42,364 nucleotides of DNA from an uncultured Methanobrevibacter sp. (lineage in GTDB: Archaea; Methanobacteriota; Methanobacteria; Methanobacteriales; Methanobacteriaceae): contig NZ_CAJOKH010000034.1 in NCBI RefSeq assembly GCF_905235195.1, positions 1 to 42,364 on the forward strand, given 5' to 3'. Under the pieces are notes generated by a model. It saw nothing but the letters and a program-made list of their open reading frames with translations. It had not been told where the DNA came from and did no database searches. Positions 1 to 8,386 of this stretch are shown here, in pieces. The translations under genes and the position numbers were made by a program. Within the stretch, counting starts at the first letter, position 1. The number at the start of each line of letters is the position of its first letter.

Positions 1-90
1 AGATTTAGAACAAAACAAGGTATATTTAACCAAATATTCAACAGAAAAAATGGATGGATGAAAAAAATAAAATCCCAACTAACAAAATGA
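1..90 (+). CDS. C-terminal end of a probable glycosyltransferase (partial)
   Basis: Frame 1 is open from the window edge to a TGA at 88-90 and gives 29 residues rich in Lys, Asn and aromatic residues. The end, NGWMKKIKSQLTK, resembles the basic Trp-containing tails of the glycosyltransferases further along (SWKITKPLRNIKGKLN at 27.7 kb, KGWINYKKNN at 28.9 kb). This suggests, but does not prove, the end of an envelope glycosyltransferase gene running in from the left. Too little is present to name it. Confidence 0.4.
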   Translation, partial: RFRTKQGIFNQIFNRKNGWMKKIKSQLTK

Positions 91-292
91 CAAAGCCTTT
101 AAAAAAAAATTTCAAAATTTAATAAATAATAAAAGAGAAATTTATAAAATAATTTGAATATAATTTTAAATAATAAATAATAGTTTATAATAATAATAAA
201 TATAATTTGAAATTATAATTTTAGAATAAAATAAAACATTTTTAATTAAATTTTATAATTATATTTAACAAATTACTCTAATAGGTGATAAG

Positions 293-1324
293 GTGAGAGC
301 AAAGGTAATGATAATATTAGGTAGTGGTTCAGATTTAAAAATTGCAGAAAAGTGTATAGATAAATTAGAAGAGTTAAAAATTCCCTATGACTTTAAAATA
401 TCATCTGCCCATAGAACTCATCAAAAAGTTAAATATGATGTAATTGAAGGTACCAAAAGAGGAATTGAAGTGTTTATTGCAATAGCTGGTTTGGCAGCAC
501 ATTTACCTGGAGTTATTGCTTCATTTACACATAGGCCTGTTATCGGAGTACCTGTTGAATCAAAATTTGATGGATTAGATGCATTATATTCTTGTGTTCA
601 AATGCCATTTCCAGCACCTGTTGCAACTGTTGGAATAGACAGAGGAGATAATGCTGCAATTCTTGCAGCAGAAATAATTGGAACTTATGATAAAGATATG
701 AGAGAAAGAATCCATAATCTTAGAGTTTCTTATAAAAACAAGGTTTACAGTAGTGAAAAAGAAATTTTAAACAAACTTAATGGAAATTATATTGAAAAAG
801 ATTTCCTTCCATATGATTTTGATGAAATAGAAGTTAAGGTCAATGAAAATCTTGATGTTGACCCTTTACCACCTGAGGAATGTCCTAATATTGCATTAAT
901 ACTTGGAAGTAATTCTGATATGAGTATTGCTAAAAAAACATCTACATTACTTGATAGAATGAAAATATCATATGATTTAACTGTTTTAAGTCCAATTAGA
1001 CATCCTAAAAAGTTTCAAGAACATATGATTAAAATGAAAAATGCAAAATTATTTATTGGAGTAAGTGGTTTATCTTCACAGGTTACAGGTTCAATTGCAG
1101 GCTATAGCGAACGGGTTATTATTGGTGTTCCCTGCGATATAGAATTAGTAGGTAATGATTCTCTACTTTCAATGGTAAGTATGCCAACTGGTGCTCCAGT
1201 AGCAACTGTAGGAATCAATAACAGTAAAAATTGTGGAATATTAGCAGGTGAAATATTAGCAATTAGTGATAAAAAAATTGAAAAAGAACTTACAAGATTA
1301 AAATATAAAACTGCTAATATATAA
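293..1324 (+). CDS. purE: 5-(carboxyamino)imidazole ribonucleotide mutase PurE, tandem-domain form
   Basis: PurE makes 4-carboxy-5-aminoimidazole ribonucleotide in purine biosynthesis, in the cytoplasm. The 343-residue protein is twice the usual bacterial length of about 160 and holds two PurE domains. Domain 1 (about residues 1-150) has the full set: GSGSD, SAHRT, AGLAAHLPG, GVPV and QMPFPAPVATV. Domain 2 (about 195-335) keeps GSNSD, GVPC and SMPTGAPVATVGIN, but SAHRT has become SPIRHP and AAHLPG has become SSQVTG, so it probably does not catalyse. Duplicated PurE proteins are known in Methanobacteriales. The start is GTG at 293 with AGGTGAT at 283-289 just upstream; an ATG at 308 is a less likely alternative. 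It is a lone gene, with 131 bp before the next one. Confidence 0.93.
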   Translation: MRAKVMIILGSGSDLKIAEKCIDKLEELKIPYDFKISSAHRTHQKVKYDVIEGTKRGIEVFIAIAGLAAHLPGVIASFTHRPVIGVPVESKFDGLDALYSCVQMPFPAPVATVGIDRGDNAAILAAEIIGTYDKDMRERIHNLRVSYKNKVYSSEKEILNKLNGNYIEKDFLPYDFDEIEVKVNENLDVDPLPPEECPNIALILGSNSDMSIAKKTSTLLDRMKISYDLTVLSPIRHPKKFQEHMIKMKNAKLFIGVSGLSSQVTGSIAGYSERVIIGVPCDIELVGNDSLLSMVSMPTGAPVATVGINNSKNCGILAGEILAISDKKIEKELTRLKYKTANI

Positions 1325-1455
1325 TTAAATATTTAAACTAAAATTAGTTAAAATTAAAGAATAATGTTTAATAAACCATATTAACTAAAACAAGTAAGCA
1401 AATAATAATTAAACTTAATAAAATAAAATAAATAAAAAAATGATAATGTGATTCT

Positions 1456-2721
1456 ATGGAATTAAATAATTATAAAAATATTATAGAAATTGATGAGGAA
1501 GTTGATTGTGAATATGAAATTGTGGAAATATTAAAAAAATATCCAAAAGACACAGTTTTATTTACAAATGTTAAAAATCATAAAATCCCCGTAATATCTG
1601 GAATATGTAATACGAGAGAAAAAATAGCTAAATCAATTAACTGTAAAAAAGAAGAAATTCTTCAAAAAATCATAGAAGCAACTGAAAATCCAAAAAAAAT
1701 TGAAAATTATGAAGATTTAGAAGATTATGAAACTTATGATGCTGATTTAACTAAACTTCCTATTTTAAAACATTACGCAAAAGATGGAGGTAAGTATATT
1801 ACTGCGGGTGTAGTATTTGCACGTGACCCTGAAACTGGTGCTCAAAATGCATCAATTCACAGAATGCTCGTTAAAGATAATGCTACCCTTGGAATTAGAC
1901 TTGTTCCAAGAAATCTTTATACATATTTCCATAAAGCTGAAGAATTAGGGGAAAATTTAGATATTACAATCTGTATTGGAATGGACCCTGCAATCTTACT
2001 TGCAAGTACATGTTCTATACCTATAGATGCAGATGAAATGGAAGTTGCAAATGCATTTAAAAATGGGCAATTAAAACTTCAAAACTGTGAAGAATCTGAT
2101 ATTAAAGTTCCTGAAGCAGATATTATTCTTGAAGGTAAAATAATTGCTGGTGAAAGATCTAGCGAAGGACCATTTGTAGATTTAACTGATACATATGATG
2201 TAGTTAGAGATGAACCAGTAATTAAATTAAGTAAAATGCATCTTAAAAGAAATTCATATTATCATGGTATTATACCTGCAGGATTTGAACATAAACTTTT
2301 ACAAGGCCTTCCACAAGAACCTAGAATATTTGAACATGTTAAAAATACAGTTCCAACTGTTTTAAATGTTGCTTTAACTGAAGGTGGTTGTTGTTGGTTA
2401 CATGCTGTTGTTCAAATTGTAAAACAAACCCAAGGTGATGGTAAAAATGTGCTTATGGCTGCTTTATCTGCACACCCTTCACTTAAACATTGTGTTGTAG
2501 TTGATGAGGATATTGACCTATTTGATGCAGAAGATGTTGAATATGCAATAGCTACAAGGGTTAAAGGTGATGAAGATTTAATGGTAGTAAGTGGTGCAAG
2601 AGGTTCATCACTAGATCCAAAAGCACTACCTGATGGTACAACATGTAAAATAGGTGTTGATGCAACTAAAGATTTAAAACGAGTAGAAAAATTCGATAGA
2701 GTAAGTTTTACTGAATTTTAA
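1456..2721 (+). CDS. UbiD-family decarboxylase, probable anhydromevalonate phosphate decarboxylase
   Basis: This 421-residue protein is a UbiD-type decarboxylase, a family that uses prenylated FMN. Visible family features are the central [10 protein letters not shown] segment, [16 protein letters not shown] with its acidic catalytic region, and the C-terminal hydrophobic domain ending near [13 protein letters not shown]. In archaea without the classical mevalonate diphosphate decarboxylase, a short UbiD homologue of about 420 residues decarboxylates trans-anhydromevalonate 5-phosphate to isopentenyl phosphate for isoprenoid lipids. The length and archaeal context fit that role better than aromatic-acid decarboxylation, but the substrate is an inference. 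ATG at 1456 follows AATGTGAT at 1445-1452, a methanogen-like ribosome binding site. The gene faces amrS convergently across an 88-bp T-rich gap. The UbiX partner is not in the window. Confidence 0.85.
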   Translation: MELNNYKNIIEIDEEVDCEYEIVEILKKYPKDTVLFTNVKNHKIPVISGICNTREKIAKSINCKKEEILQKIIEATENPKKIENYEDLEDYETYDADLTKLPILKHYAKDGGKYITAGVVFARDPETGAQNASIHRMLVKDNATLGIRLVPRNLYTYFHKAEELGENLDITICIGMDPAILLASTCSIPIDADEMEVANAFKNGQLKLQNCEESDIKVPEADIILEGKIIAGERSSEGPFVDLTDTYDVVRDEPVIKLSKMHLKRNSYYHGIIPAGFEHKLLQGLPQEPRIFEHVKNTVPTVLNVALTEGGCCWLHAVVQIVKQTQGDGKNVLMAALSAHPSLKHCVVVDEDIDLFDAEDVEYAIATRVKGDEDLMVVSGARGSSLDPKALPDGTTCKIGVDATKDLKRVEKFDRVSFTEF

Positions 2722-2809
2722 ATAATTTACTCTTTCATTTTATTTTTATTTTTACAATTATTTTTTTGATTAAAAAGCAGAAGTTAAATAATTAATTTAC
2801 CTATTATAT

Positions 2810-3814
2810 TTAAATTCTAAAATTTAATTTATATCCGCAATTAGAACATTTATTAGTAACTATTCTTCCTAAATCACTTGTAGAATATCCATTTCTTTTA
2901 ATTAAAATCTCACCACATTCTGGACAATATGAATTCTGATTATGTTGGATATTTCCTAAATAGACATTTTGAAGACCCATTTCTTTTGCCATATTATATG
3001 CATTTATTAAGGTTTCAGGATTTGTAGGAAGAATATTATTCATTTTATAATAGGGAAATGCTCTTGAAAAATGGACTGGTACATCTGGAGATAAATTATC
3101 TTTTATAAAATTAATTAAATCTCTTATCATATGAGGACTATCATTTAAACCAGTGATTAATAAATTTGTTATTTCAAGATGAGCCTTACTTTCATATATC
3201 TTTATTAAATTATCTAAAATCTCATCTAGTGAGGCATCTGAATATTTCCCATACAATTTATTTGAAAAAAATTTTAAATCAATATTAAATCCATCAATAT
3301 ATTTGAGTAAGTAATCAAGTGCATCACTTGTCATATAACCATTACTTATGTAGAGATTTTTAAGTTTGTTTTTGGATGCAATTTTAGATGTGTCTAGAAC
3401 ATATTCTAAAAACATAGTAGGTTCATTATAGGTATAAGCAATTGATAAAGATTTAGATTTAAGTGCATTTTCCACAATGGTTTCTGGAAGTATATTCTTT
3501 GAGTCTATGTTTTTGGTGTGAACTTGTGATATGGTATAGTTCTGGCAGGCTAAACATGACATATTACAGGCAAAACCACCTACAGAATATGCTAAACTAT
3601 TAGGATGAAAATGATAAAATGGTTTTTTCTCAACCGGATCTGTGTTAAGTGATGAAACTTGACCATAATTTATAGAATATAAAATACCTTCCTTATTTAA
3701 ACGAGTTCCACATAATCCATAGGTATTATTATCAATAATACAATTATGATTACATATATTGCATTGTACCCTTTCATTTGTTAGATTTTCATATAATATT
3801 GATTCATAAAACAT
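2810..3814 (-). CDS. amrS: AmmeMemoRadiSam-system radical SAM enzyme (PflA-like)
   Basis: This 334-residue radical SAM protein has the cluster motif CNMSCLACQN, with Cys83, Cys87 and Cys90 in the CX3CX2C spacing. An N-terminal cysteine group (Cys18, Cys21, Cys25, Cys35) precedes it, and a C-terminal zinc-ribbon-like region has CPEC and CSNC pairs. SINYGQVSSLNTDPVEKKP and YTYNEPTMFLEY are typical of the AmrS/COG1180 family, which resembles pyruvate formate-lyase activating enzyme and often occurs with AMMECR1 and Memo proteins. The substrate is unknown in this family and neither partner is in the window. The start is supported by GGTG five bases upstream of the ATG. Its upstream region carries an unusual pair of origin-box-like sequences (see separate entry). 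Confidence 0.9.
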   Translation of the reverse strand: MFYESILYENLTNERVQCNICNHNCIIDNNTYGLCGTRLNKEGILYSINYGQVSSLNTDPVEKKPFYHFHPNSLAYSVGGFACNMSCLACQNYTISQVHTKNIDSKNILPETIVENALKSKSLSIAYTYNEPTMFLEYVLDTSKIASKNKLKNLYISNGYMTSDALDYLLKYIDGFNIDLKFFSNKLYGKYSDASLDEILDNLIKIYESKAHLEITNLLITGLNDSPHMIRDLINFIKDNLSPDVPVHFSRAFPYYKMNNILPTNPETLINAYNMAKEMGLQNVYLGNIQHNQNSYCPECGEILIKRNGYSTSDLGRIVTNKCSNCGYKLNFRI

Positions 3815-3854
3815 CTTAACACCACTAAAAGAATTAAATAAAAAAAATTATATT

Positions 3855-3885
3855 ACTTAAGTGTACCATTTCAAGTGTAAAATTT
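3855..3885 (-). promoter_or_regulatory. Pair of mini-ORB-like boxes upstream of amrS
   Basis: On the minus strand this reads as two tandem 14-bp units beginning TACACTT: TACACTTGAAATGG followed by TACACTTAAGTAAT. The first, with one preceding T, contains the 13-mer TTACACTTGAAAT, identical to the core of two boxes in the probable origin at 37.7 kb. It lies 41-71 bp upstream of the amrS start, in the promoter zone. It could be a stray Orc1/Cdc6 binding site or a regulator site with a similar core. Confidence 0.5.
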
Positions 3886-3913
3886 GAAAATTAAAAATTT
3901 AAATAAAATTATT

Positions 3914-4306
3914 TTATAAATAAAATCTATTTATTTCCTTAATTTTATCAAAATCACGGTTAAAAGATACTATTGTATTAATATTATAATCAATCATTGT
4001 TTTCAAAATAGTGCAATCGGAATAGTTAATAGCAAAATTATAATCTTTGCATATATGAAGAGCTTTATCATAATCTTTGGGTGTTAAATAAACTATTTTA
4101 TTCATATTATATAATATATTAATTATATCATCTCTTAATAGCTCATATCTTTTTTTAGTTAAATTATTTAAGATTTCAATTAAAACAGTGGAGTTAATAG
4201 TAGTGTATTCCTTTTTAATTAGTTCATTTATTTGTTTAGCTTCTTTGTGTTTTTTTGCTTTTTTATTCATTAAAGCAATAATATAAGAGCTATCAATAAA
4301 TAACAT
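3914..4306 (-). CDS. vapC: PIN-domain toxin, VapC-like
   Basis: This 130-residue protein has the PIN ribonuclease layout. Asp5 lies in MLFIDSSYIIAL, Glu44 in STVLIEIL, Asp97 in INYSDCTIL, and Asp118/Asp120 in SFNRDFDK. These are the acidic residues that bind metal in PIN-domain endoribonucleases. VapC toxins usually cut tRNA or rRNA and are held inactive by their antitoxin. The gene follows the ribbon-helix-helix protein by 20 bp on the same strand, the usual antitoxin-toxin order. GGAGAGAT lies upstream of the ATG. The RNA target is unknown. Confidence 0.88.
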   Translation of the reverse strand: MLFIDSSYIIALMNKKAKKHKEAKQINELIKKEYTTINSTVLIEILNNLTKKRYELLRDDIINILYNMNKIVYLTPKDYDKALHICKDYNFAINYSDCTILKTMIDYNINTIVSFNRDFDKIKEINRFYL

Positions 4307-4326
4307 TTAATAATCTCTCCAAACAC

Positions 4327-4590
4327 TTATTTTTCATCTACTTCGTCAACAATTTTATCGTTATCAATTATACCACATAATTTATCTAATCCATTACCTT
4401 GGTGATTATCATGATTTAATAGTTTTTCTAGCTCATCAATAGTTGGAACGGGTTTTTCAGGAGTTGAATCTCTTTTTATCCCCTCAATAACATATTTATT
4501 TATTAATTCTATTTGTTTAACTCCTAATTCCGCACTTTTAATTTTTAATTGTTGTTTTACATCTTCATCTATTCTAACTGTTGTTGCCAT
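4327..4590 (-). CDS. vapB: Ribbon-helix-helix antitoxin, VapB-like
   Basis: This is a short acidic protein of about 87 residues. Its N-terminus MATTVRIDEDVKQQLK is a ribbon-helix-helix strand and helix, continued by a helix around ELGVKQIELINKYVIEGIKR. The acidic C-terminal half would be the toxin-binding part. I place the start at the ATG at 4590, not at the in-frame ATG four codons upstream (4602), because the GGTGTT at 4595-4600 is a good ribosome binding site for 4590 and would lie inside the longer reading frame. It sits directly upstream of the PIN toxin. A 14-bp perfect palindrome 34 bp upstream is a candidate autoregulatory operator. Confidence 0.85.
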   Translation of the reverse strand: MATTVRIDEDVKQQLKIKSAELGVKQIELINKYVIEGIKRDSTPEKPVPTIDELEKLLNHDNHQGNGLDKLCGIIDNDKIVDEVDEK

Positions 4591-4623
4591 TTTTAACACC
4601 ATATAGTAATTTTATGTATTATT

Positions 4624-4637
4624 GTATATTAATATAC
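4624..4637. promoter_or_regulatory. Perfect palindrome, candidate operator of the toxin-antitoxin pair
   Basis: GTATATTAATATAC is a perfect 14-bp palindrome, 34 bp upstream of the antitoxin ATG. It overlaps the place where an archaeal TATA box is expected. Ribbon-helix-helix antitoxins usually bind such palindromes as dimers or tetramers to repress their own operon, so this is the best operator candidate. AT richness makes chance palindromes commoner, so binding is an inference. Confidence 0.45.
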
Positions 4638-4910
4638 TTATATAAATATTTTTTAAATACTATTCAAACATTTCAAAACTATTTTTTTAAATTATTGATT
4701 TATTATAAATGAAAATAAATCGTTGAAATATTCTTAAATTAAATAGCTAAAAATAAATTACTAGTAAAAAAGAGTTTTTTAATATAGACAATGAAAAATC
4801 GTAGTTATATTTAAATATTTTAATTATATAATACTAATTGTTATTATTTAATTAAAATAATAATATTATAAAAATTAAAAAAAAATAAAAAAAACTTAGT
4901 AGGCATATTT
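4638..4910. other. AT-rich intergenic region between antitoxin and glycosyltransferase genes
   Basis: With the palindrome before it, this makes a 320-bp divergent gap between the antitoxin start and the glycosyltransferase start. I see no reading frame, RNA gene or convincing hairpin. It must hold the promoters of both neighbours, but base composition is too uniform to place TATA boxes. Confidence 0.5.
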
Positions 4911-6164
4911 ATGAAAATTGCATCTATTACAACAATTAAAAATGAAGCAGATATAATTGAATCTTTCGTTAGATATCATCTGAATATTGTAGATTTTATG
5001 TTAATTTTAGATAATGGTAGTACAGATGATACAAATTATATTTTAGAAGAATTAATAGCTGAAGGATTACAGATTAAAGTTATTATAGATACAGATAAAT
5101 ACTTTGAACCATTAGAAAAATATAATTTTTTACTTAAAAAAGTAATTGAAGAATATGATGCAGATATAATATGTCCAATAGATGCTGATGAATTTATAAC
5201 CACCCGTGAAGGAAATCCAAGAGAATATATTGAAAAAATCCCAAATGATGCATATTATACTGTAGAACGTGTATCCTATGTACCTACAGAAGAAGATGAT
5301 GAGGAAGATTTACTTGTACCTAGAAGAATTCAATATATAAGAGATCCATCTCTTGAGATGAATGGTAAGGTTATAACTACAAAAAAATTATATGAAAAAT
5401 ATAATGCAGGCCTTTCAATGGGAAACCATAGAGTAACTGTTGAAAATAAAGATAAAAGCAAAGTTACTAATATTAAAGATAATGGCCTAATTTTAGCACA
5501 TTTCCCACTACGTTCAATAAAACAAACCATGTCTAAAATATTAACTAATTATCCTAATAGTCTTGCAAGAAAAGTTGTAAAATCAAATATTAGTTATCAT
5601 TACATAATTATGTTTAATAAGATTAAAGAAACAGGTTCCCTAGATATGGAAGATGTAACTGAATTTGCAACCCAATATGCTCTTAAACACAATAAAGATA
5701 GAGAAGATTTCGACCAGGAATTAGATATTCCATTAATTAAACAACCAATGAATATTGATTTCTGTGATGATATAGAAATTAAATACAAATACAAGGAAAA
5801 TCCACTTGCAAATTTACTTGAAAATAATATTTACTTTGCAAAGGAAATTCACAATTATAAAAATCAAATCAATCTTGATGAGATAGAAAATAAAAAAGAA
5901 AGTAAAATAGAAGTTGAAAAAAATAGTAAATCTTCATTTTTAGATAAAATTTTAAGTAAAAGTAATAGTTATGTTTTCTATAAAAATAATTACCATAAGC
6001 TCAATGGAGAAAACAATGAACTAAAAGACCAGTTAAAATATGATCAAGAAAGAATCACTGAGCTTAATGATAAAATTAAAGATATGGAAATTGAAATTCA
6101 ATCCTTAAATAATAAAATAAAAGCAAAAGACAATAAGATTACTAAACTAGAAAATAATGAATAG
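4911..6164 (+). CDS. Family 2 glycosyltransferase-like protein with C-terminal coiled coil
   Basis: This 417-residue protein starts MKIASITTIKNEADIIESFV, followed by LDNGSTDDT and PIDADEF (about residues 85-91), which is the nucleotide-sugar/metal DXD-type motif. This N-terminal pattern is that of the glycosyltransferase group that begins with KNE and works on cell-surface glycans. Catalytic-type sequence covers about residues 1-230. From about residue 330 the protein becomes charged, and about 360-417 form a predicted coiled coil with regular Leu/Ile spacing. No membrane segment is visible, so it is probably cytoplasmic or membrane-peripheral. It is a lone gene ending at a hairpin terminator. 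The sugar donor and acceptor are unknown. Confidence 0.8.
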   Translation: MKIASITTIKNEADIIESFVRYHLNIVDFMLILDNGSTDDTNYILEELIAEGLQIKVIIDTDKYFEPLEKYNFLLKKVIEEYDADIICPIDADEFITTREGNPREYIEKIPNDAYYTVERVSYVPTEEDDEEDLLVPRRIQYIRDPSLEMNGKVITTKKLYEKYNAGLSMGNHRVTVENKDKSKVTNIKDNGLILAHFPLRSIKQTMSKILTNYPNSLARKVVKSNISYHYIIMFNKIKETGSLDMEDVTEFATQYALKHNKDREDFDQELDIPLIKQPMNIDFCDDIEIKYKYKENPLANLLENNIYFAKEIHNYKNQINLDEIENKKESKIEVEKNSKSSFLDKILSKSNSYVFYKNNYHKLNGENNELKDQLKYDQERITELNDKIKDMEIEIQSLNNKIKAKDNKITKLENNE

Positions 6165-6175
6165 ATCTATTTTAA

Positions 6176-6211
6176 AAATTACTATTTAAAAAAGTTTTTT
6201 TATAGTAATTT
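6176..6211. terminator. Hairpin terminator between convergent glycosyltransferase and thiL
   Basis: AAATTACTAT at 6176-6185 pairs perfectly with ATAGTAATTT at 6202-6211 across a loop containing seven T residues, followed by more T-rich sequence. It lies just after the glycosyltransferase stop and before the thiL stop, so it could serve both strands. Confidence 0.55.
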
Positions 6212-6277
6212 TATTTATTAATTAATTAATAAATGAAAAAATAGTAGATTATAAGCTAAACTATATTAAAAAATTAT

Positions 6278-7390
6278 TTAACTTTTAAAATGGTCATAAC
6301 CTTTTGTAGATAAGTTTACAATATCACCATCTGAGAGTACTATTTCAAGTGTATTTTTATCTATAACCTCACCTATAACTTTAAAGTCCAATAATTTATT
6401 AAGTGAATCTTTTAGCTCAAAAGGTATAATAAATAATAACTCAAAATCTTCACCTATATTAAGTTTCAGTTCTAATGTATCAAGGTCTAAATTATCTGAA
6501 ATCTCTAAATAATCCTTGCTTATATCTAATTTTTCCTCATAAATTCTAATACCTTTATTATATGAACTTTCATCTGTTTGGTTATTTGCAAAATAATATT
6601 TCTTATCTGATTCTAATAAAGATTCAAGTTCACTTCCTAGTCCATCTGTAATATCAGTTGCTACTTTAACATTTGAATCTAATAAAATTTGACCTTCGTA
6701 TATTTTAGCAATTGGTTTAAGTGCCATACTAATTGAATATTCAACAATATCGCAATTATTTTGATAAGATTGACCTTGATTAACTTGATTAGATTGATTA
6801 GCTTGAATACTTTGATTGTATATCTTATATTCATCTCTATTTAACAATTCAAAACCTAAAGCTGCAAAACCTATATTACCAGTAAGACAAACAAGATCCC
6901 CAATATTTAAACCATATTTCATCATAGGTTCCTTTTCCGTATATCCAAAAGCTGTACCTGTAATGATTATCTCATCTGCATCATTAGTATCTCCACCAAG
7001 TAGAGCAATATTGTAAAAGTCACAAGCTGAAAGTATTCCTTCAAAAATCTCATCAAATTCAGAGAGTTTTAAATCCTTATATAACCCAATACTTATTAAA
7101 ATTCCTAATGGTTTAGCACCCATTGAAGCTAAATCACTTACATTTACAGTAACAGCCTTAAAACCCCTATCAAAAAATGACATCTCCTCTGGAAAATGAT
7201 GACTTTCAATTAACATATCAGATGTACTAATCAAATATTTATCTTCAAATCTAATTACAGAACAATCATCACCAATTAAATTAAAATATTCACCTTTAAG
7301 TGTAGACTTTCTACCTTTAGATAATTTAATTATCCTTTCAATTAAGGCTTTTTCTGATAATGATGAAATAGAATAATTATTAGATTCCAT
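6278..7390 (-). CDS. thiL: Thiamine-monophosphate kinase ThiL
   Basis: ThiL phosphorylates thiamine monophosphate to the active cofactor thiamine diphosphate using ATP. The 370-residue protein shows family motifs in order: GDDCSVI near residue 40, STSDMLIESHHFP, AVTVNVSDLASMGAKP, LGGDTN, DITDGLGSEL and GEDFELLF. It is longer than the usual 300-330 residues, partly because of an Asn/Gln/Ser-rich insertion at about residues 190-212 coded by imperfect short repeats. The insertion lies after the GNIGFAALGFELL segment and is likely a surface loop. The gene is preceded on the same strand by the DUF35 gene but with a 260-bp gap, so they are probably separate transcripts. Confidence 0.93.
   Translation of the reverse strand: MESNNYSISSLSEKALIERIIKLSKGRKSTLKGEYFNLIGDDCSVIRFEDKYLISTSDMLIESHHFPEEMSFFDRGFKAVTVNVSDLASMGAKPLGILISIGLYKDLKLSEFDEIFEGILSACDFYNIALLGGDTNDADEIIITGTAFGYTEKEPMMKYGLNIGDLVCLTGNIGFAALGFELLNRDEYKIYNQSIQANQSNQVNQGQSYQNNCDIVEYSISMALKPIAKIYEGQILLDSNVKVATDITDGLGSELESLLESDKKYYFANNQTDESSYNKGIRIYEEKLDISKDYLEISDNLDLDTLELKLNIGEDFELLFIIPFELKDSLNKLLDFKVIGEVIDKNTLEIVLSDGDIVNLSTKGYDHFKS
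6761..6819 (-). repeat. Imperfect TTGATT-type repeats coding an Asn/Gln-rich loop in thiL
   Basis: The plus strand here repeats TTGATT, TTGATA and TTGACC units, which on the coding strand give a run of Asn-Gln with Ser, Val and Gly. The pattern looks like replication slippage within a tolerated loop. Confidence 0.6.
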
Positions 7391-7650
7391 AAAAATACTA
7401 TGTTTTTAAATTAAATAAATTTTTATATAATTAAGATTATTTTAAAAAAAATGAAACAATTAGATAAATAGCTTTATATGAAAATGAATTTTAAAAATTA
7501 TATAGCTAAAATAAGTAATTAAAAATAAAATAAGTTAAATAAAAAACAAGACTAAAAATAGTTTATAAATTAATAATATTATTAAAAATAATTAAAAATA
7601 ACTAGTGATGGATCAAAATAAATAAAAATGGTTTAAATAGCAAAATAAAA

Positions 7651-8049
7651 TTATTTAACTATTTTAAATTTAAATCCATATGAAATAACACCATCAGGAC
7701 CGTCTTCTGAAATTTTTCTAAAGACCATTTCTACTGGATCACCAATTTCTATATCGTCAACATCACAATCTACAAGTTGTGCAGTTAATTTAGCACCTTC
7801 ATCTAATTCAACAATAGCTACAGCATAAGGAGCAATAGTTTTAAACTCATCAGATGGTGACCTAATTACGGAATAAGTATGAATTTTACCTTTACCAGAG
7901 AATTTAATATTTTCAATATTTCCTTTTCTCCTACAATCAGGACAAATAACTCTAGGTGGGAAAAATACTTTACCACAGGTAGTACACTTTGATCCGATTA
8001 AGTTATATCTTTGTTGAATATGTCGCCATACTCTTACTGTATCAGACAT
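7651..8049 (-). CDS. DUF35 zinc-ribbon/OB-fold protein, probable acyl-CoA thiolase-HMG-CoA synthase bridging subunit
   Basis: This 132-residue protein has an N-terminal helix, a four-Cys zinc ribbon (CTTCGKVFFPPRVICPDC, about residues 22-39), and an OB-fold holding GKIHTYSVIRSP and APYAVAIVELDEGAKL. In archaea this protein joins acetoacetyl-CoA thiolase to HMG-CoA synthase so that acetoacetyl-CoA passes directly between them at the head of the mevalonate pathway. Here it stands without the thiolase and synthase genes beside it, so either those lie elsewhere or this is a paralogue for another thiolase-like enzyme. AGGAGGA-like sequence lies upstream of the start. Confidence 0.88.
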   Translation of the reverse strand: MSDTVRVWRHIQQRYNLIGSKCTTCGKVFFPPRVICPDCRRKGNIENIKFSGKGKIHTYSVIRSPSDEFKTIAPYAVAIVELDEGAKLTAQLVDCDVDDIEIGDPVEMVFRKISEDGPDGVISYGFKFKIVK

Positions 8050-8386
8050 AAAATTCCTCCATAAATATATTAATAATTATTTTTTAGTATGAATTATATT
8101 TATTTTATTTTTTAAAATATAAATAAGTATTTTTTTATTATTTGTGAATTTTAAATTAATACTTCTTTTTTAAAAAAATAAAAATACATTTTATAAAACT
8201 AATTTAAAGATAATAAAATTTTAAAAATATAATAAAAACTAATAATTTATAAATTAAAAAATAATTAAAAATTAAAATTAATTTAAAAATGAAATAATGT
8301 TTTAAAAATCAAATTAATTAAAAATATAGAACTTATTTTAAAAATAAATAAAAAGCTACTAGTTCACTTATATATTAGTAATATTT
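8050..8386. other. AT-rich divergent intergenic region
   Basis: This 337-bp stretch between the divergent DUF35 and pilin-like genes is almost entirely A and T. No reading frame, hairpin with a T-tract or RNA gene was seen. It should contain the promoters of both neighbours. Confidence 0.5.

Noticed and set aside
6342-6353. TACACTTGAAAT on the minus strand inside thiL, like an origin box
   Set aside because: It codes Thr-Leu-Glu-Ile in the reading frame of thiL, stands alone and lacks the flanking bases of the oriC boxes. It shows that 12-base matches can occur by chance.
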